Assembly (NCBI GenBank): GCA_016744435.1
Contig: JADGEJ010000036.1
Coordinates: forward strand, 1-37,647
Source: Lentibacter sp.
Lineage (GTDB): Bacteria; Pseudomonadota; Alphaproteobacteria; Rhodobacterales; Rhodobacteraceae
Direction: 5' to 3'
Length of the DNA: 37,647 nucleotides
This document shows positions 8,965 to 17,032 of this stretch, one piece after another. The notes under the pieces are model-generated. The model made no database searches and was not told where the DNA came from. It saw only the letters and a list, made by a program, of their open reading frames with translations. Position 1 is the first letter of the stretch, and every line of letters begins with the position of its first letter. Position numbers and translations under genes: made by a program.

Positions 8965-9662
8965 CCCCAAGCAACGTCACCCAAGAAGATGTAGCCCGCG
9001 CCATAGATCGTCTTGATCAGCCGCGGGTTCTTCGGGTCTTCCCGAAGTTTAGTGCGCAATCTCGATATGCGTACATCCATCGCACGATCAAAACTTTCGC
9101 CCGCGGCTCCACCGAGGCTCTCTTGCATACTGGCCCGCGAAATCAGCCTTTTAGGGCGTTCAAGAAAAAGGCGTAACACTTCGCCTTCAGCATGAGAGAA
9201 AGCTGTCTCTTCATTGTTTTCATCAACAAGCATGTAGCGATCAAAATGCGCTGTCCAGCCGTTGAAACGAGCCGTTTCTCCGGCTTGCGCGGTGGGGGAG
9301 CTTTTGCGCAACCGAGCGCGCACACGAGCAACAACTTCGGCGGGTTCAAACGGCTTAATGATATAGTCGTCAGCCCCAAGTTCGAGCCCTGTCACGCGGT
9401 CTTGTACCTGCGCGCGCCCCGAGATGATGATAACGGTAGCGCCCTGCTCAAGGGCGAGGCGGTGCACCAAAGTGAGGCCGTCTTTATCTGGTAAGGAAAG
9501 GTCAACGAGGCACACATCGGGAGCTGTGTTTTGCAAAGCGGCCTCAAACTCGCGTGCGCGGCCAAAACTGAGCGTGCGAAAGCCAGCCTCCTGTAGGGCT
9601 TCCGTGAGCATCTCGCGGATAGCGGGTTCATCATCCAGAATGGTCACAAGAGGCGCTGTCAT
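8961..9662 (-). CDS. OmpR/PhoB-family response regulator
   Basis: The protein has 233 residues. The N-terminal receiver domain shows the acidic pair Asp10/Asp11, phospho-acceptor Asp54 in CLVDLSLPD, the Ser/Thr position in IIISGR and Lys in YIIKPFEP. The C-terminal winged helix ends with [18 protein letters not shown] and [12 protein letters not shown], typical of OmpR-type DNA-binding domains. It overlaps the sensor kinase stop by 4 bp (ATGA), so it is the cognate regulator. It also overlaps the 3' end of the convergent amidohydrolase gene by 4 bp. Its target genes are not identifiable; nearby candidates would be the importer cluster or the fdhF unit, but the sequence does not show this. Confidence 0.93.
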   Translation of the reverse strand: MTAPLVTILDDEPAIREMLTEALQEAGFRTLSFGRAREFEAALQNTAPDVCLVDLSLPDKDGLTLVHRLALEQGATVIIISGRAQVQDRVTGLELGADDYIIKPFEPAEVVARVRARLRKSSPTAQAGETARFNGWTAHFDRYMLVDENNEETAFSHAEGEVLRLFLERPKRLISRASMQESLGGAAGESFDRAMDVRISRLRTKLREDPKNPRLIKTIYGAGYIFLGDVAWG

Positions 9663-11566
9663 TGGGGAGGTTCCGTTCCGAGGTAGCTGGCGAGAATTTG
9701 TTGGGTGAACGGTTTGCGCAGCACCGGCGCACTAGCCACAGCTTGCATGAATAGCGGGCTGCTGTCGGGCATGCTTGTCATCAAGAAACAGGCGGGCTTT
9801 GGTTCCGGCAGGCTTTCGATCACGTCGATTCCGGTCTTTTCACCCTCGAGGAAAATATCCGACAAGACAAGCGAAATCCCGTCGACTTCGCGGGCAAGAG
9901 CGAGGGCTTCTTCAGCGCTTGTCGCTTCGATAACAGAGTGCCCTTGGCTGACAAGCATTTCGCGCACATTGGCGCGGATATCTTCATTATCTTCAACAAG
10001 TAAGGCGAGGCCGGGTTCAACAGGAGCAGGGGCCACACGCAGTGGCAGCCTGATTGTTATGCATGCGCCGGCACTGGTGTTGCGCGCGGTTGCCGACCCG
10101 CCTGAAAGCTTGGCTGTATCATAGACCATCGCCAAGCCAAGCCCTGAGCCACCTTCGCCTTTGGTGGTGAAAAACGGATCAAACGCTTGGCTGAGGGCGC
10201 TCTCGGAGAAACCTTCACCGGTGTCGCGCACGATGAAGTCAACCCAAGTGTCTTGCACCGAGCAAACAGTCACGCTGATTGCCCCTTTCGGGGCGCTCGC
10301 GTCGCGGGCGTTGAGCACGAGGTTGAGCAGGCTGTCTTGCAACATGCCCGCGTCAAGCAACAGGGATTCGTCGGCGATTTGGTTGTCGATCGTGAGAGAG
10401 ATACCCGTGGGCAAAGCGGGGCGGGCCAGCGTTTCAAACTCACTCAGGAAAGGGGCGAGACGTGTGGGGGTTGCGTGCAAATCGCGCGCGCCTGTCATGT
10501 CTGCAATCCGGTTGAGAAGCGCGCCGCCGCGCCGCGCCGCCGAAAGAGTTGCTGCGACAAGGTCTTCGGCGTTTTCTGGCAGCGGCATGCGCTCAAGCCG
10601 AGATTGCGAGCCAAGAATGATCGTTAGAAGATTGGAGAAATCATGGGCAAGTCCTGACATCATTTGGGCCGCAATCGCCCGCCTGCGGGTTTGTTGAAGC
10701 GCGGCCCGGGTTTGTGTTTCTTCGGTGATATCCATCGACAGGATGTAGACGCCGCCAGTACTTTCATCTGGCGTTAAGGCAACGCGGATCCGGTGAGAAC
10801 TTGGCTCATGGTTGAACTCAAACACTGAGGGCTTGCCTTTAAAAGCTTGCTCAAGCCGTGGCCCGATAACGCTCCAGGGCTGTGCGCCGAGCACATCTGC
10901 TGCAGGTAGGCCAACAGGGTCGGGCAGGCTGCCTGGCATGACTTGGCCGAGCCTGCGGTTTGAGTAGGTGTAGTGCCTGTCAGGGCCGACGTGAGCAATA
11001 TGCGCGGGCATCATCTCGGTTGTCAGGCGAATGCGCGCTTCCATCTTGGTGAGCTGGCGCTTGGCCTCTTCGAGAGCCGTGACGGTTGCGGCAAGCGCGC
11101 GGTTTGAGCTGGCCAGTTCTTCAGCGCGGGTGAGCAGCTGGTCTGACAGGCTTTCCGAGCGGGTGCGCAGCAGTTCTTCTTGCTGCTTGGAGCTGGTGAT
11201 ATCCGTGTAGACAGCGACCCAGCCACCCTGAGGCAGCGGCGAGCCTTCAACAGAAATCCAACGCCCATTGCTCATTTGGCGCTCGACATAATGTGGCTCA
11301 AACGCGAGCGCGAGGTCAACGCGCTCTGTTATGAAGGCTTCGGTGTCGCCGACATCGCCGTATTCGCCGCGCAGGGTGAGAAAGCGGATCGTCTCTTCAA
11401 AGTCAGCACCCGGCGTGATGAGGGCATCGGGCAAGTCAAACATCGAGCGGAATCGATCATTGGCGACAACGAGCCGCAAGTCACTGTCATAGATCGACAG
11501 TGCTTGTTGGATCAGGTTGAGGCCAGCCATTGTCATGGCTTGGGTTTCTGCGATGCGTGTGCTCAT
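9659..11566 (-). CDS. Hybrid sensor histidine kinase with PAS domains and receiver domain
   Basis: The protein has 635 residues with no predicted membrane segment, so it should sense a cytoplasmic signal. It has a PAS domain (about 15-125, ALSIYDSDLRLVVANDRF), a coiled-coil linker (about 127-180), a second PAS-like region (about 185-285), a HisKA segment with phospho-acceptor His308 in GLAHDFSNLL, an ATPase domain with N box LNLVLNARDAS, DTGEGF and GSGLGLAMV, and a C-terminal receiver (about 515-632) with LLVEDNED and LVLSDIF. The receiver suggests either a phosphorelay or feedback control of the kinase. It is coupled to the response regulator by a 4-bp overlap. The ligand is unknown; no haem or flavin motif is obvious. 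Confidence 0.92.
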   Translation of the reverse strand: MSTRIAETQAMTMAGLNLIQQALSIYDSDLRLVVANDRFRSMFDLPDALITPGADFEETIRFLTLRGEYGDVGDTEAFITERVDLALAFEPHYVERQMSNGRWISVEGSPLPQGGWVAVYTDITSSKQQEELLRTRSESLSDQLLTRAEELASSNRALAATVTALEEAKRQLTKMEARIRLTTEMMPAHIAHVGPDRHYTYSNRRLGQVMPGSLPDPVGLPAADVLGAQPWSVIGPRLEQAFKGKPSVFEFNHEPSSHRIRVALTPDESTGGVYILSMDITEETQTRAALQQTRRRAIAAQMMSGLAHDFSNLLTIILGSQSRLERMPLPENAEDLVAATLSAARRGGALLNRIADMTGARDLHATPTRLAPFLSEFETLARPALPTGISLTIDNQIADESLLLDAGMLQDSLLNLVLNARDASAPKGAISVTVCSVQDTWVDFIVRDTGEGFSESALSQAFDPFFTTKGEGGSGLGLAMVYDTAKLSGGSATARNTSAGACITIRLPLRVAPAPVEPGLALLVEDNEDIRANVREMLVSQGHSVIEATSAEEALALAREVDGISLVLSDIFLEGEKTGIDVIESLPEPKPACFLMTSMPDSSPLFMQAVASAPVLRKPFTQQILASYLGTEPPQ

Positions 11567-11753
11567 CAGCGGGCTCTCCTAAACAGTGCCTAACACCACA
11601 AAAGCGACGCGCAAAGGAAGAAGCGCAGCTTGTTACAATTCGTAAGATTCGGGAAATGTTAAGGAAAAAGTTGACGGCGAGTTTGAAACACGCACCTTTA
11701 GGGTGAGGAGATTCGCCCCGACCTGTGGGCGCGTTTGACCCGCAAGGGGCATT

Positions 11754-11766
11754 GGGAGGAATGAAA
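11754..11766 (+). promoter_or_regulatory. Shine-Dalgarno that favours a TTG start for the ligase
   Basis: GGGAGG (11754-11759) stands one base before an ATG at 11761, too close for normal initiation, and 7 bases before an in-frame TTG at 11767, which is ideal. The TTG start is therefore preferred; the two products differ by only two residues. Confidence 0.55.
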
Positions 11767-13749
11767 TTGGCAAAGTCGTCACAGCCTGCACAGCCAACCG
11801 GAGGACTTGTGTCCGTTCCGGCGCTCTTGCAGCGCAACTCGGAAAAGTTTGGCAGCAAAGCCGCTTACCGCGAAAAAGAGTTCGGTATCTGGCAGCAATG
11901 GAGCTGGGCTGAGACGGAGAAGGAAATCGAGGCGCTGGCGCTTGGGTTTATCAACCTCGGTGTGAATGAAGGCGACTTCATCGCAATTATCGGTCGCAAC
12001 CGCCCGTATTTCTATTGGGCGATGGTTGCCGCACAAGCTGCAGGCGCCATCCCCGTACCGCTCTATCAGGACGCCTCGGCCGAAGAAATGGCCTTTGTGC
12101 TTGATCACTGTGGCGCACGCTATGTGGTTTGCGAAGATCAGGAACAAGTCGACAAGGTGATCGACATACAAGACGATCTGCACCAGTTTGAGCATATGAT
12201 CTACATTGATCCGCGCGGATTGCGGAAGTACGACCATCACGCGTTGCACCGGTTTGTTGACATTCAAGAGCAAGGCCGCGCGGCTTATTACGAACTGATC
12301 GAAGACCTGAAAGAGCGCCGCGAGAAGCTGACTTATGACAGCACTTGCGTGATGCTTTACACGTCCGGCACCACGGGCAAGCCCAAAGGCGTTGTTTTGA
12401 GCAATCGCAACATTGTTGAGAGTGCCAAGAACGCCTCGACCTTCGACAAGCTCACCGAAAAAGACGAAATTCTCGCTTACCTTCCGATGGGCTGGGTTGG
12501 CGACTTTATCTTCTCCGTTGGTCAGGCTTACTGGGCAGGGTTCTGCACCAATTGCCCCGAGAGTGCCGACACGATGATGACCGATCTTCGCGAGATCGGG
12601 CCAACATATTACTTCGCTCCGCCGCGAGTGTTTGAAACCCAGCTAACCAGCGTGATGATCCGCATGGAAGACGCGGGCAAGATGAAAAAATGGATGTTTG
12701 ACAAGGCAATGGGCCTCGCCAAGCGCGTCGGCCCCGCGATACTCGATGGCAAGCCAGTTGGCTTGGTTGATCGCCTGAAATACAAGCTCGGTGATCTGTT
12801 CATCTACGGCCCGCTGAAAAACACGCTCGGCTTTAGCCGCGTGCGCGTCGGCTATACAGCGGGCGAGGCTATTGGCCCAGAGATTTTCGAGTTCTACCGC
12901 TCGCTTGGCATCAACCTCAAACAGCTCTACGGCCAGACAGAAGCGACCGTGTTTATCACCGTACAGCCAGACGGCGAAGTGCGGGCTGACACGGTGGGTA
13001 TTCCGGCACCTGACGTTGAGATCAAGATCGAAGACAATGGCGAGATTTTCTACCGCTCTCCGGGCACTTTCGTGGAATACTATAAGAACCCTGAAAGCAC
13101 CGCCTCGACAAAAGACCCAGAAGGTTGGGTTGCGACGGGCGATGCGGGATTCTTTGAGACTGACAGCGGGCACCTTCGCATCATTGACCGTGCCAAAGAC
13201 GTAGGCAAAATGGAGAGTGGCGCTATGTTCGCGCCTAAGTTTGTCGAGAACAAGCTCAAGTTTTACCCTGACATTCTGGAAGCGGTTCTGTTTGGCAATG
13301 GCAAAGATAAATGCATGGCCTTTATCAACATTGACCTCACAGCGGTCGGCAACTGGGCCGAGCGCAACAACATCGCTTACTCGTCTTATCAAGAGCTTGC
13401 GCAGCACCCGCGCGTGCTCGACACGATTCAGAGCCACGTTGAAGTCGTCAACGAAAGTGTCGCACAAGACGCGATGCTCTCAGGCTGTCAGGTGCATCGC
13501 TTTGTTATCTTGCACAAAGAGCTTGATGCCGATGATGGCGAAATGACACGCACCCGCAAAGTGCGTCGCGTGATCGTTGAGGACAAGTTCTCAGACATTA
13601 TCGACGCGCTTTATGATGGCTCTAGCGAAGTCTCGACAGTGACAGAAGTGACTTACGAAGACGGCCGCAAAGGCAGCATCAGCGCGACCCTGCAAATTCG
13701 CGACGCGAAGGTACAGCCAGCACAAACCCAGAAGGTGGCAGCGGAATGA
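11767..13749 (+). CDS. AMP-forming long-chain acyl-CoA synthetase-like ligase
   Basis: The protein has about 660 residues and belongs to the ANL adenylating superfamily, which activates a carboxylic acid with ATP and transfers it to CoA. The phosphate-binding motif is MLYTSGTTGKPKGVVLSN, followed by YGQTEAT and the hinge-region GWVATGDAGFFE. The length and the two-part C-terminal half resemble long-chain fatty acyl-CoA ligases. It has no signal or membrane helix. It is the first gene of an importer operon and overlaps the following ATPase by 4 bp, so its substrate is probably the imported compound. The acid could be fatty, aromatic or alicyclic; this cannot be decided here. Confidence 0.9.
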   Translation: MAKSSQPAQPTGGLVSVPALLQRNSEKFGSKAAYREKEFGIWQQWSWAETEKEIEALALGFINLGVNEGDFIAIIGRNRPYFYWAMVAAQAAGAIPVPLYQDASAEEMAFVLDHCGARYVVCEDQEQVDKVIDIQDDLHQFEHMIYIDPRGLRKYDHHALHRFVDIQEQGRAAYYELIEDLKERREKLTYDSTCVMLYTSGTTGKPKGVVLSNRNIVESAKNASTFDKLTEKDEILAYLPMGWVGDFIFSVGQAYWAGFCTNCPESADTMMTDLREIGPTYYFAPPRVFETQLTSVMIRMEDAGKMKKWMFDKAMGLAKRVGPAILDGKPVGLVDRLKYKLGDLFIYGPLKNTLGFSRVRVGYTAGEAIGPEIFEFYRSLGINLKQLYGQTEATVFITVQPDGEVRADTVGIPAPDVEIKIEDNGEIFYRSPGTFVEYYKNPESTASTKDPEGWVATGDAGFFETDSGHLRIIDRAKDVGKMESGAMFAPKFVENKLKFYPDILEAVLFGNGKDKCMAFINIDLTAVGNWAERNNIAYSSYQELAQHPRVLDTIQSHVEVVNESVAQDAMLSGCQVHRFVILHKELDADDGEMTRTRKVRRVIVEDKFSDIIDALYDGSSEVSTVTEVTYEDGRKGSISATLQIRDAKVQPAQTQKVAAE

Positions 13750-14567
13750 ACGACATGAGCTCAGAAGGCTACGTTACCGAAGACGGCCGCAAAATCGGCG
13801 GCACGTTGATGGAAATGAAAAACATCACTCTGCGGTTTGGCGGCGTGAAGGCGATCACTGACATCAGCTTTGACATCCGCGAGGGCGAAATCCGCGCGAT
13901 CATCGGCCCGAACGGGGCTGGCAAGAGCTCGATGCTTAATGTGATCTCGGGCTTCTACGTGCCGCAAGAGGGCGAAGTCTGGTATAAAGGCGCGCGTCGC
14001 CCACAGATGCGGCCCTACGAAGTCGCGCAACAGGGCATTGCCCGTACTTTCCAAAACATTGCGTTGTTTGAGGGCATGACTGTGCTCGACAACGTGATGA
14101 CGGGGCGCCTTAACCACATGAAAACTGGCCTTTTGAGCCAGGCGATCTGGAAGGGCAAGGCGGAAGCAGAAGAAGTTGCTAACCGTGAGAAAGTAGAGAA
14201 AGTCATCGACTTTCTCGAAATTCAGGCGATCCGTAAGACACCCGTTGGGCGGCTTCCATACGGCCTCAAGAAACGCGTCGAACTCGCCCGCGCTTTGGCG
14301 GCCGAGCCTTCGATCTTGCTGCTTGATGAGCCGATGGCCGGCATGAACGTCGAAGAAAAAGAAGACATGTCGCGCTTTATTCTTGATGTGAACGACGAGT
14401 TCGGCACCACGATCTGCCTTATTGAGCATGACATGGGAGTGGTTATGGACCTGTCCGACCGTGTTGTCGTGATGGACTACGGCAAAAAAATCGGCGACGG
14501 CACCCCCGACGAAGTGCGCAGCAACCAAGCGGTGATTGATGCCTATCTGGGGGTGAGCCATGACTGA
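13746..14567 (+). CDS. ABC transporter ATP-binding protein, LivG type
   Basis: The protein has 273 residues. Walker A is GPNGAGKSS, the Q-loop region is ARTFQNIALFEGMTVLDNV, the signature is the LivG-type LPYGLKKRVELARAL, and Walker B is ILLLDEPMAGMN, with switch His in IEHDMGVV. This is one of two ATPases of a hydrophobic/branched-chain amino acid (HAAT) type importer. It is about 20 residues longer at the N-terminus than many LivG proteins. It overlaps the ligase stop by 4 bp. LivG-like subunits also occur in importers for urea, amides and aromatic acids, so the family name does not imply leucine. Confidence 0.93.
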   Translation: MNDMSSEGYVTEDGRKIGGTLMEMKNITLRFGGVKAITDISFDIREGEIRAIIGPNGAGKSSMLNVISGFYVPQEGEVWYKGARRPQMRPYEVAQQGIARTFQNIALFEGMTVLDNVMTGRLNHMKTGLLSQAIWKGKAEAEEVANREKVEKVIDFLEIQAIRKTPVGRLPYGLKKRVELARALAAEPSILLLDEPMAGMNVEEKEDMSRFILDVNDEFGTTICLIEHDMGVVMDLSDRVVVMDYGKKIGDGTPDEVRSNQAVIDAYLGVSHD

Positions 14568-14616
14568 TATCTTTTCCCAAACAAACAACGAATGCGGAGG
14601 CCTGAGCCATGTCTGA
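14560..14616 (+). other. 18-codon mini-ORF bridging the ATPase and permease genes
   Basis: An ATG at 14560 inside the last codons of the LivG-type gene opens an 18-codon frame that ends at a TGA at 14614-14616, just past the permease ATG at 14609. It thus overlaps both neighbours and fills the 41-bp gap. It could carry ribosomes from one gene to the next. There is no evidence that the peptide itself matters, and chance is a fair alternative. Confidence 0.25.
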
Positions 14617-15595
14617 ACAACTCGTCTACGCGATGGAGGTTTTCCTCAACGGCCTGATGGCAGGGGTGCTTTATGCGCTCGTGGCCCTAGGCTTCGTGCT
14701 TATCTATAAAGCGTCTGGTATCTTTAACTATGCTCAAGGTGTTATGGCGCTGTTCGCGGCAGCCACGCTCGTTGGGATCATGAAGGGCCAAGTGCCTTTC
14801 AGCCATCTGATCAACGCGGTCTTTGACACTGACATTCACCATTTTGGTTGGCATCTCCCAGCCTTGGCCGGCATCCTGCTCGCCGCAGCGTTTATGGTCT
14901 TGCTGGCTTGGATGGTGCAGAAGTTCGTCTTCCGTCACCTTGTTGGCCAAGAGCCGATCATCCTTTTCATGGCAACCATCGGTCTCGCTTATTTCCTTGA
15001 AGGCTTCAGTGACTTGATGTGGGGCTCGGAGATCAAGAAGCTTGATGTGGGTCTGCCACAGGGCATGAACACTTGGATAGACGAAGCAACATTCAAAATC
15101 TTTGACTATGGTTTCTTTATCGACAACCTCGATATCGTCGCAACAATCATTGCTGCCATTCTTGTGTTCGCTCTGGTTTTGTTCAGCCAATATACCAAAG
15201 AAGGCCGCGCCATGCGCGCTGTTGCCGATGATCACCAAGCCGCTCTCAGCGTTGGCATTAACCTTAATTTTGTTTGGGTTATGGTTTGGTCACTCGCGGG
15301 TTTCGTAGCCCTCGTTGCAGGCATCATGTGGGGCACCAAGTCTGGCGTGCAGTTCTCGCTGTCGCTGATCGCGCTTAAGGCTCTTCCAGTGCTTATGCTC
15401 GGTGGCTTTACGTCGATCCCCGGAGCAATCGTTGGTGGCCTAATCATCGGTGTTGGCGAAAAACTCTTTGAGTTTGCCATCGGCCCAATGGTTGGCGGCG
15501 CAACAGAAAACTGGTTCGCTTACGTCCTCGCTCTCATCTTCCTCGTCTTTAGGCCTCAAGGCCTGTTCGGCGAGAAAATAATCGAGAGGGTCTAG
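14609..15595 (+). CDS. HAAT-type ABC transporter permease, LivH type
   Basis: The protein has 328 residues and many hydrophobic segments. It begins with the LivH-like pattern FLNGLMAGVLYALVALGFVL and IYKASGIFNYAQGVMALF. A cytoplasmic coupling loop is visible at YTKEGRAMRAVADDHQAA, and the C-terminus carries GGFTSIPGAIVGGLIIGVGE. It would form half of the transmembrane channel together with the LivM-type subunit. An excellent ribosome-binding site (GCGGAGG) precedes the ATG. The spacing and strand place it in the importer operon. The loop around residues 60-85 and the region 140-175 are more variable and may contribute to substrate choice. Confidence 0.92.
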   Translation: MSEQLVYAMEVFLNGLMAGVLYALVALGFVLIYKASGIFNYAQGVMALFAAATLVGIMKGQVPFSHLINAVFDTDIHHFGWHLPALAGILLAAAFMVLLAWMVQKFVFRHLVGQEPIILFMATIGLAYFLEGFSDLMWGSEIKKLDVGLPQGMNTWIDEATFKIFDYGFFIDNLDIVATIIAAILVFALVLFSQYTKEGRAMRAVADDHQAALSVGINLNFVWVMVWSLAGFVALVAGIMWGTKSGVQFSLSLIALKALPVLMLGGFTSIPGAIVGGLIIGVGEKLFEFAIGPMVGGATENWFAYVLALIFLVFRPQGLFGEKIIERV

Positions 15596-15597
15596 GC

Positions 15598-15849
15598 ATG
15601 ACCAAGCTTATCGCCATCATCAACGTCATCGCTTGGGCCGGCTTCTGGGCCTTTGGCTACCTCGCATTGACAGCCGATGCTGCCGACACGGCGCATATGA
15701 TGACAGCCATCATTCTAGCTGCCATCGGAGCATCCATCGGGCTTTGGGCTTATTTCAAGCTTATCCGCCACAGTGAAGAAACAGGCTATGCCAAGCGCCC
15801 AAACCGCGCCGACCGCAGCCACCTTGAAGAAAATGGGGAGAGTGCCTGA
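15598..15849 (+). CDS. Small two-helix membrane protein inside the importer operon
   Basis: The protein has 83 residues. I do not recognise a named family. Two hydrophobic helices are clear (about residues 4-26 and 33-55), followed by a charged, basic tail rich in Arg, Lys, His and Glu (about 56-83) that should face the cytoplasm. Its ATG lies 2 bp after the LivH-type stop and its stop overlaps the LivM-type start by 1 bp, so translation is tightly coupled between the two permease subunits. That position argues for a real gene and for a role as an accessory or assembly subunit of the transporter. This is inference; no motif supports a specific activity. Confidence 0.82.
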   Translation: MTKLIAIINVIAWAGFWAFGYLALTADAADTAHMMTAIILAAIGASIGLWAYFKLIRHSEETGYAKRPNRADRSHLEENGESA

Positions 15850-16958
15850 TGTTTTATCGTGAAGCAGGTGACTACAAGACCACCTACCAAGACGACAACC
15901 AGACCTTCCCGATCAAATTTGATCGCTACCGCTACTACTTTGTGCTCGTTGTGGCTTTTGCGCTGATCCCGTTTATGCTCAATGACTATTGGGTCAACGC
16001 GATCTTCATGCCGTTTCTGATCTACTCGATCGCGGCGATCGGCCTTAACATTCTGGTTGGGTATTGCGGGCAGGTTTCGCTTGGTACTGGTGGCTTCATG
16101 GCCGTGGGCGCCTACGCTTGCTACAAATTCATGACGGGAATTGATATTTGGCTGGGCGGCGTTCAATACGCATTGCCGCCAATCAATATCTTCTTCTCTG
16201 TCCTGCTCGCTGGCGGTGTAACAGCCTTCGTTGGGGTGCTCTTCGGCCTGCCGAGCCTGCGGATCAAGGGCTTTTACCTTGCCGTGGCAACACTTGCCGC
16301 GCAGTTCTTTCTCGTTTGGCTTTTCAACAAATGGGAATGGGCCTACAACTATTCCGCTTCTGGCCAAATCAATGCGCCCGAGCGGTTTGTTTTTGGTGTG
16401 CCCGTCACGGGCCCCAACACTGAAGCTTGGGCAACCTACCTGTTCTGCCTCGTGTTCCTGACGATTGTCGCCGTGTTGGCGCGCAACCTGACGCGCGGAT
16501 CTTCGGGCCGAAAATGGATGGCGATCCGCGATATGGACATCGCTGCCGAGATCATCGGAGTGAACCCCCTTAAAGCCAAGCTCACGGCCTTTGCTGTTAG
16601 CTCATTCTTTATCGGCATCTCGGGAGCGTTGTTCTTCTCTGTATATCTCGGCGCTGTTGAAGTGGGCGAAGCCTTTGGCATCAACAAGTCGTTCCTTGTG
16701 CTGTTCATGGTCATCATCGGCGGTCTGGGCTCTATCTTTGGGTCCTTCGCCGGCGCTGCATTCCTGGTGCTCTTGCCAGTGCTGTTGAAGAACGTTCTGG
16801 TGAGTGGCCTCGGCTGGCCTACTGACTTGGCGGCACACTTTGAGTTCCTGATCGTTGGAGCGCTGATTATCGGATTCTTGATTGCAGAACCGCACGGATT
16901 GGCGCAGCTTTGGCGCGTCGCAAAAGAAAAACTGAGATTGTGGCCGTTCCCGCACTAA
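15849..16958 (+). CDS. HAAT-type ABC transporter permease, LivM type
   Basis: The protein has 369 residues with about ten hydrophobic segments. LivM signatures are AAIGLNILVGYCGQVSLGTGGFMAVGAYA near the N-terminus (described in parts: LNILVGYCGQ and GTGGFMAVG), GLPSLRIKGFYLAVATLA, the cytoplasmic coupling loop GRKWMAIRDMDIAAEIIGVN and GGLGSIFGSFAGAAFLVLLP. It should pair with the LivH-type subunit. The N-terminal ~30 residues before the first helix are unusually polar (YKTTYQDDNQTFPIKFDRYR). It overlaps the stop of the small membrane protein by 1 bp. The periplasmic binding protein gene follows after 74 bp. Confidence 0.92.
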   Translation: MFYREAGDYKTTYQDDNQTFPIKFDRYRYYFVLVVAFALIPFMLNDYWVNAIFMPFLIYSIAAIGLNILVGYCGQVSLGTGGFMAVGAYACYKFMTGIDIWLGGVQYALPPINIFFSVLLAGGVTAFVGVLFGLPSLRIKGFYLAVATLAAQFFLVWLFNKWEWAYNYSASGQINAPERFVFGVPVTGPNTEAWATYLFCLVFLTIVAVLARNLTRGSSGRKWMAIRDMDIAAEIIGVNPLKAKLTAFAVSSFFIGISGALFFSVYLGAVEVGEAFGINKSFLVLFMVIIGGLGSIFGSFAGAAFLVLLPVLLKNVLVSGLGWPTDLAAHFEFLIVGALIIGFLIAEPHGLAQLWRVAKEKLRLWPFPH

Positions 16959-17017
16959 GGGCACGCGCGACATAATTCGCCAAGGTGGAGAAGCCTAGGC
17001 ACACGTCGGAAAAACCA

Positions 17018-17032
17018 AGGGAGGAAACCCCG
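17018..17032 (+). promoter_or_regulatory. Strong Shine-Dalgarno of the binding protein gene
   Basis: AGGGAGGA sits 8 bases before the ATG at 17033. It decides this start over an in-frame codon at 16985, because only the 17033 product begins directly with a signal peptide. A strong site suits the high level at which binding proteins are made. Confidence 0.7.

Noticed and set aside
12643-13467. 274-codon frame on the minus strand within the acyl-CoA ligase gene
   Set aside because: Shadow of a well-supported gene, with no motif and no ribosome-binding site of note.
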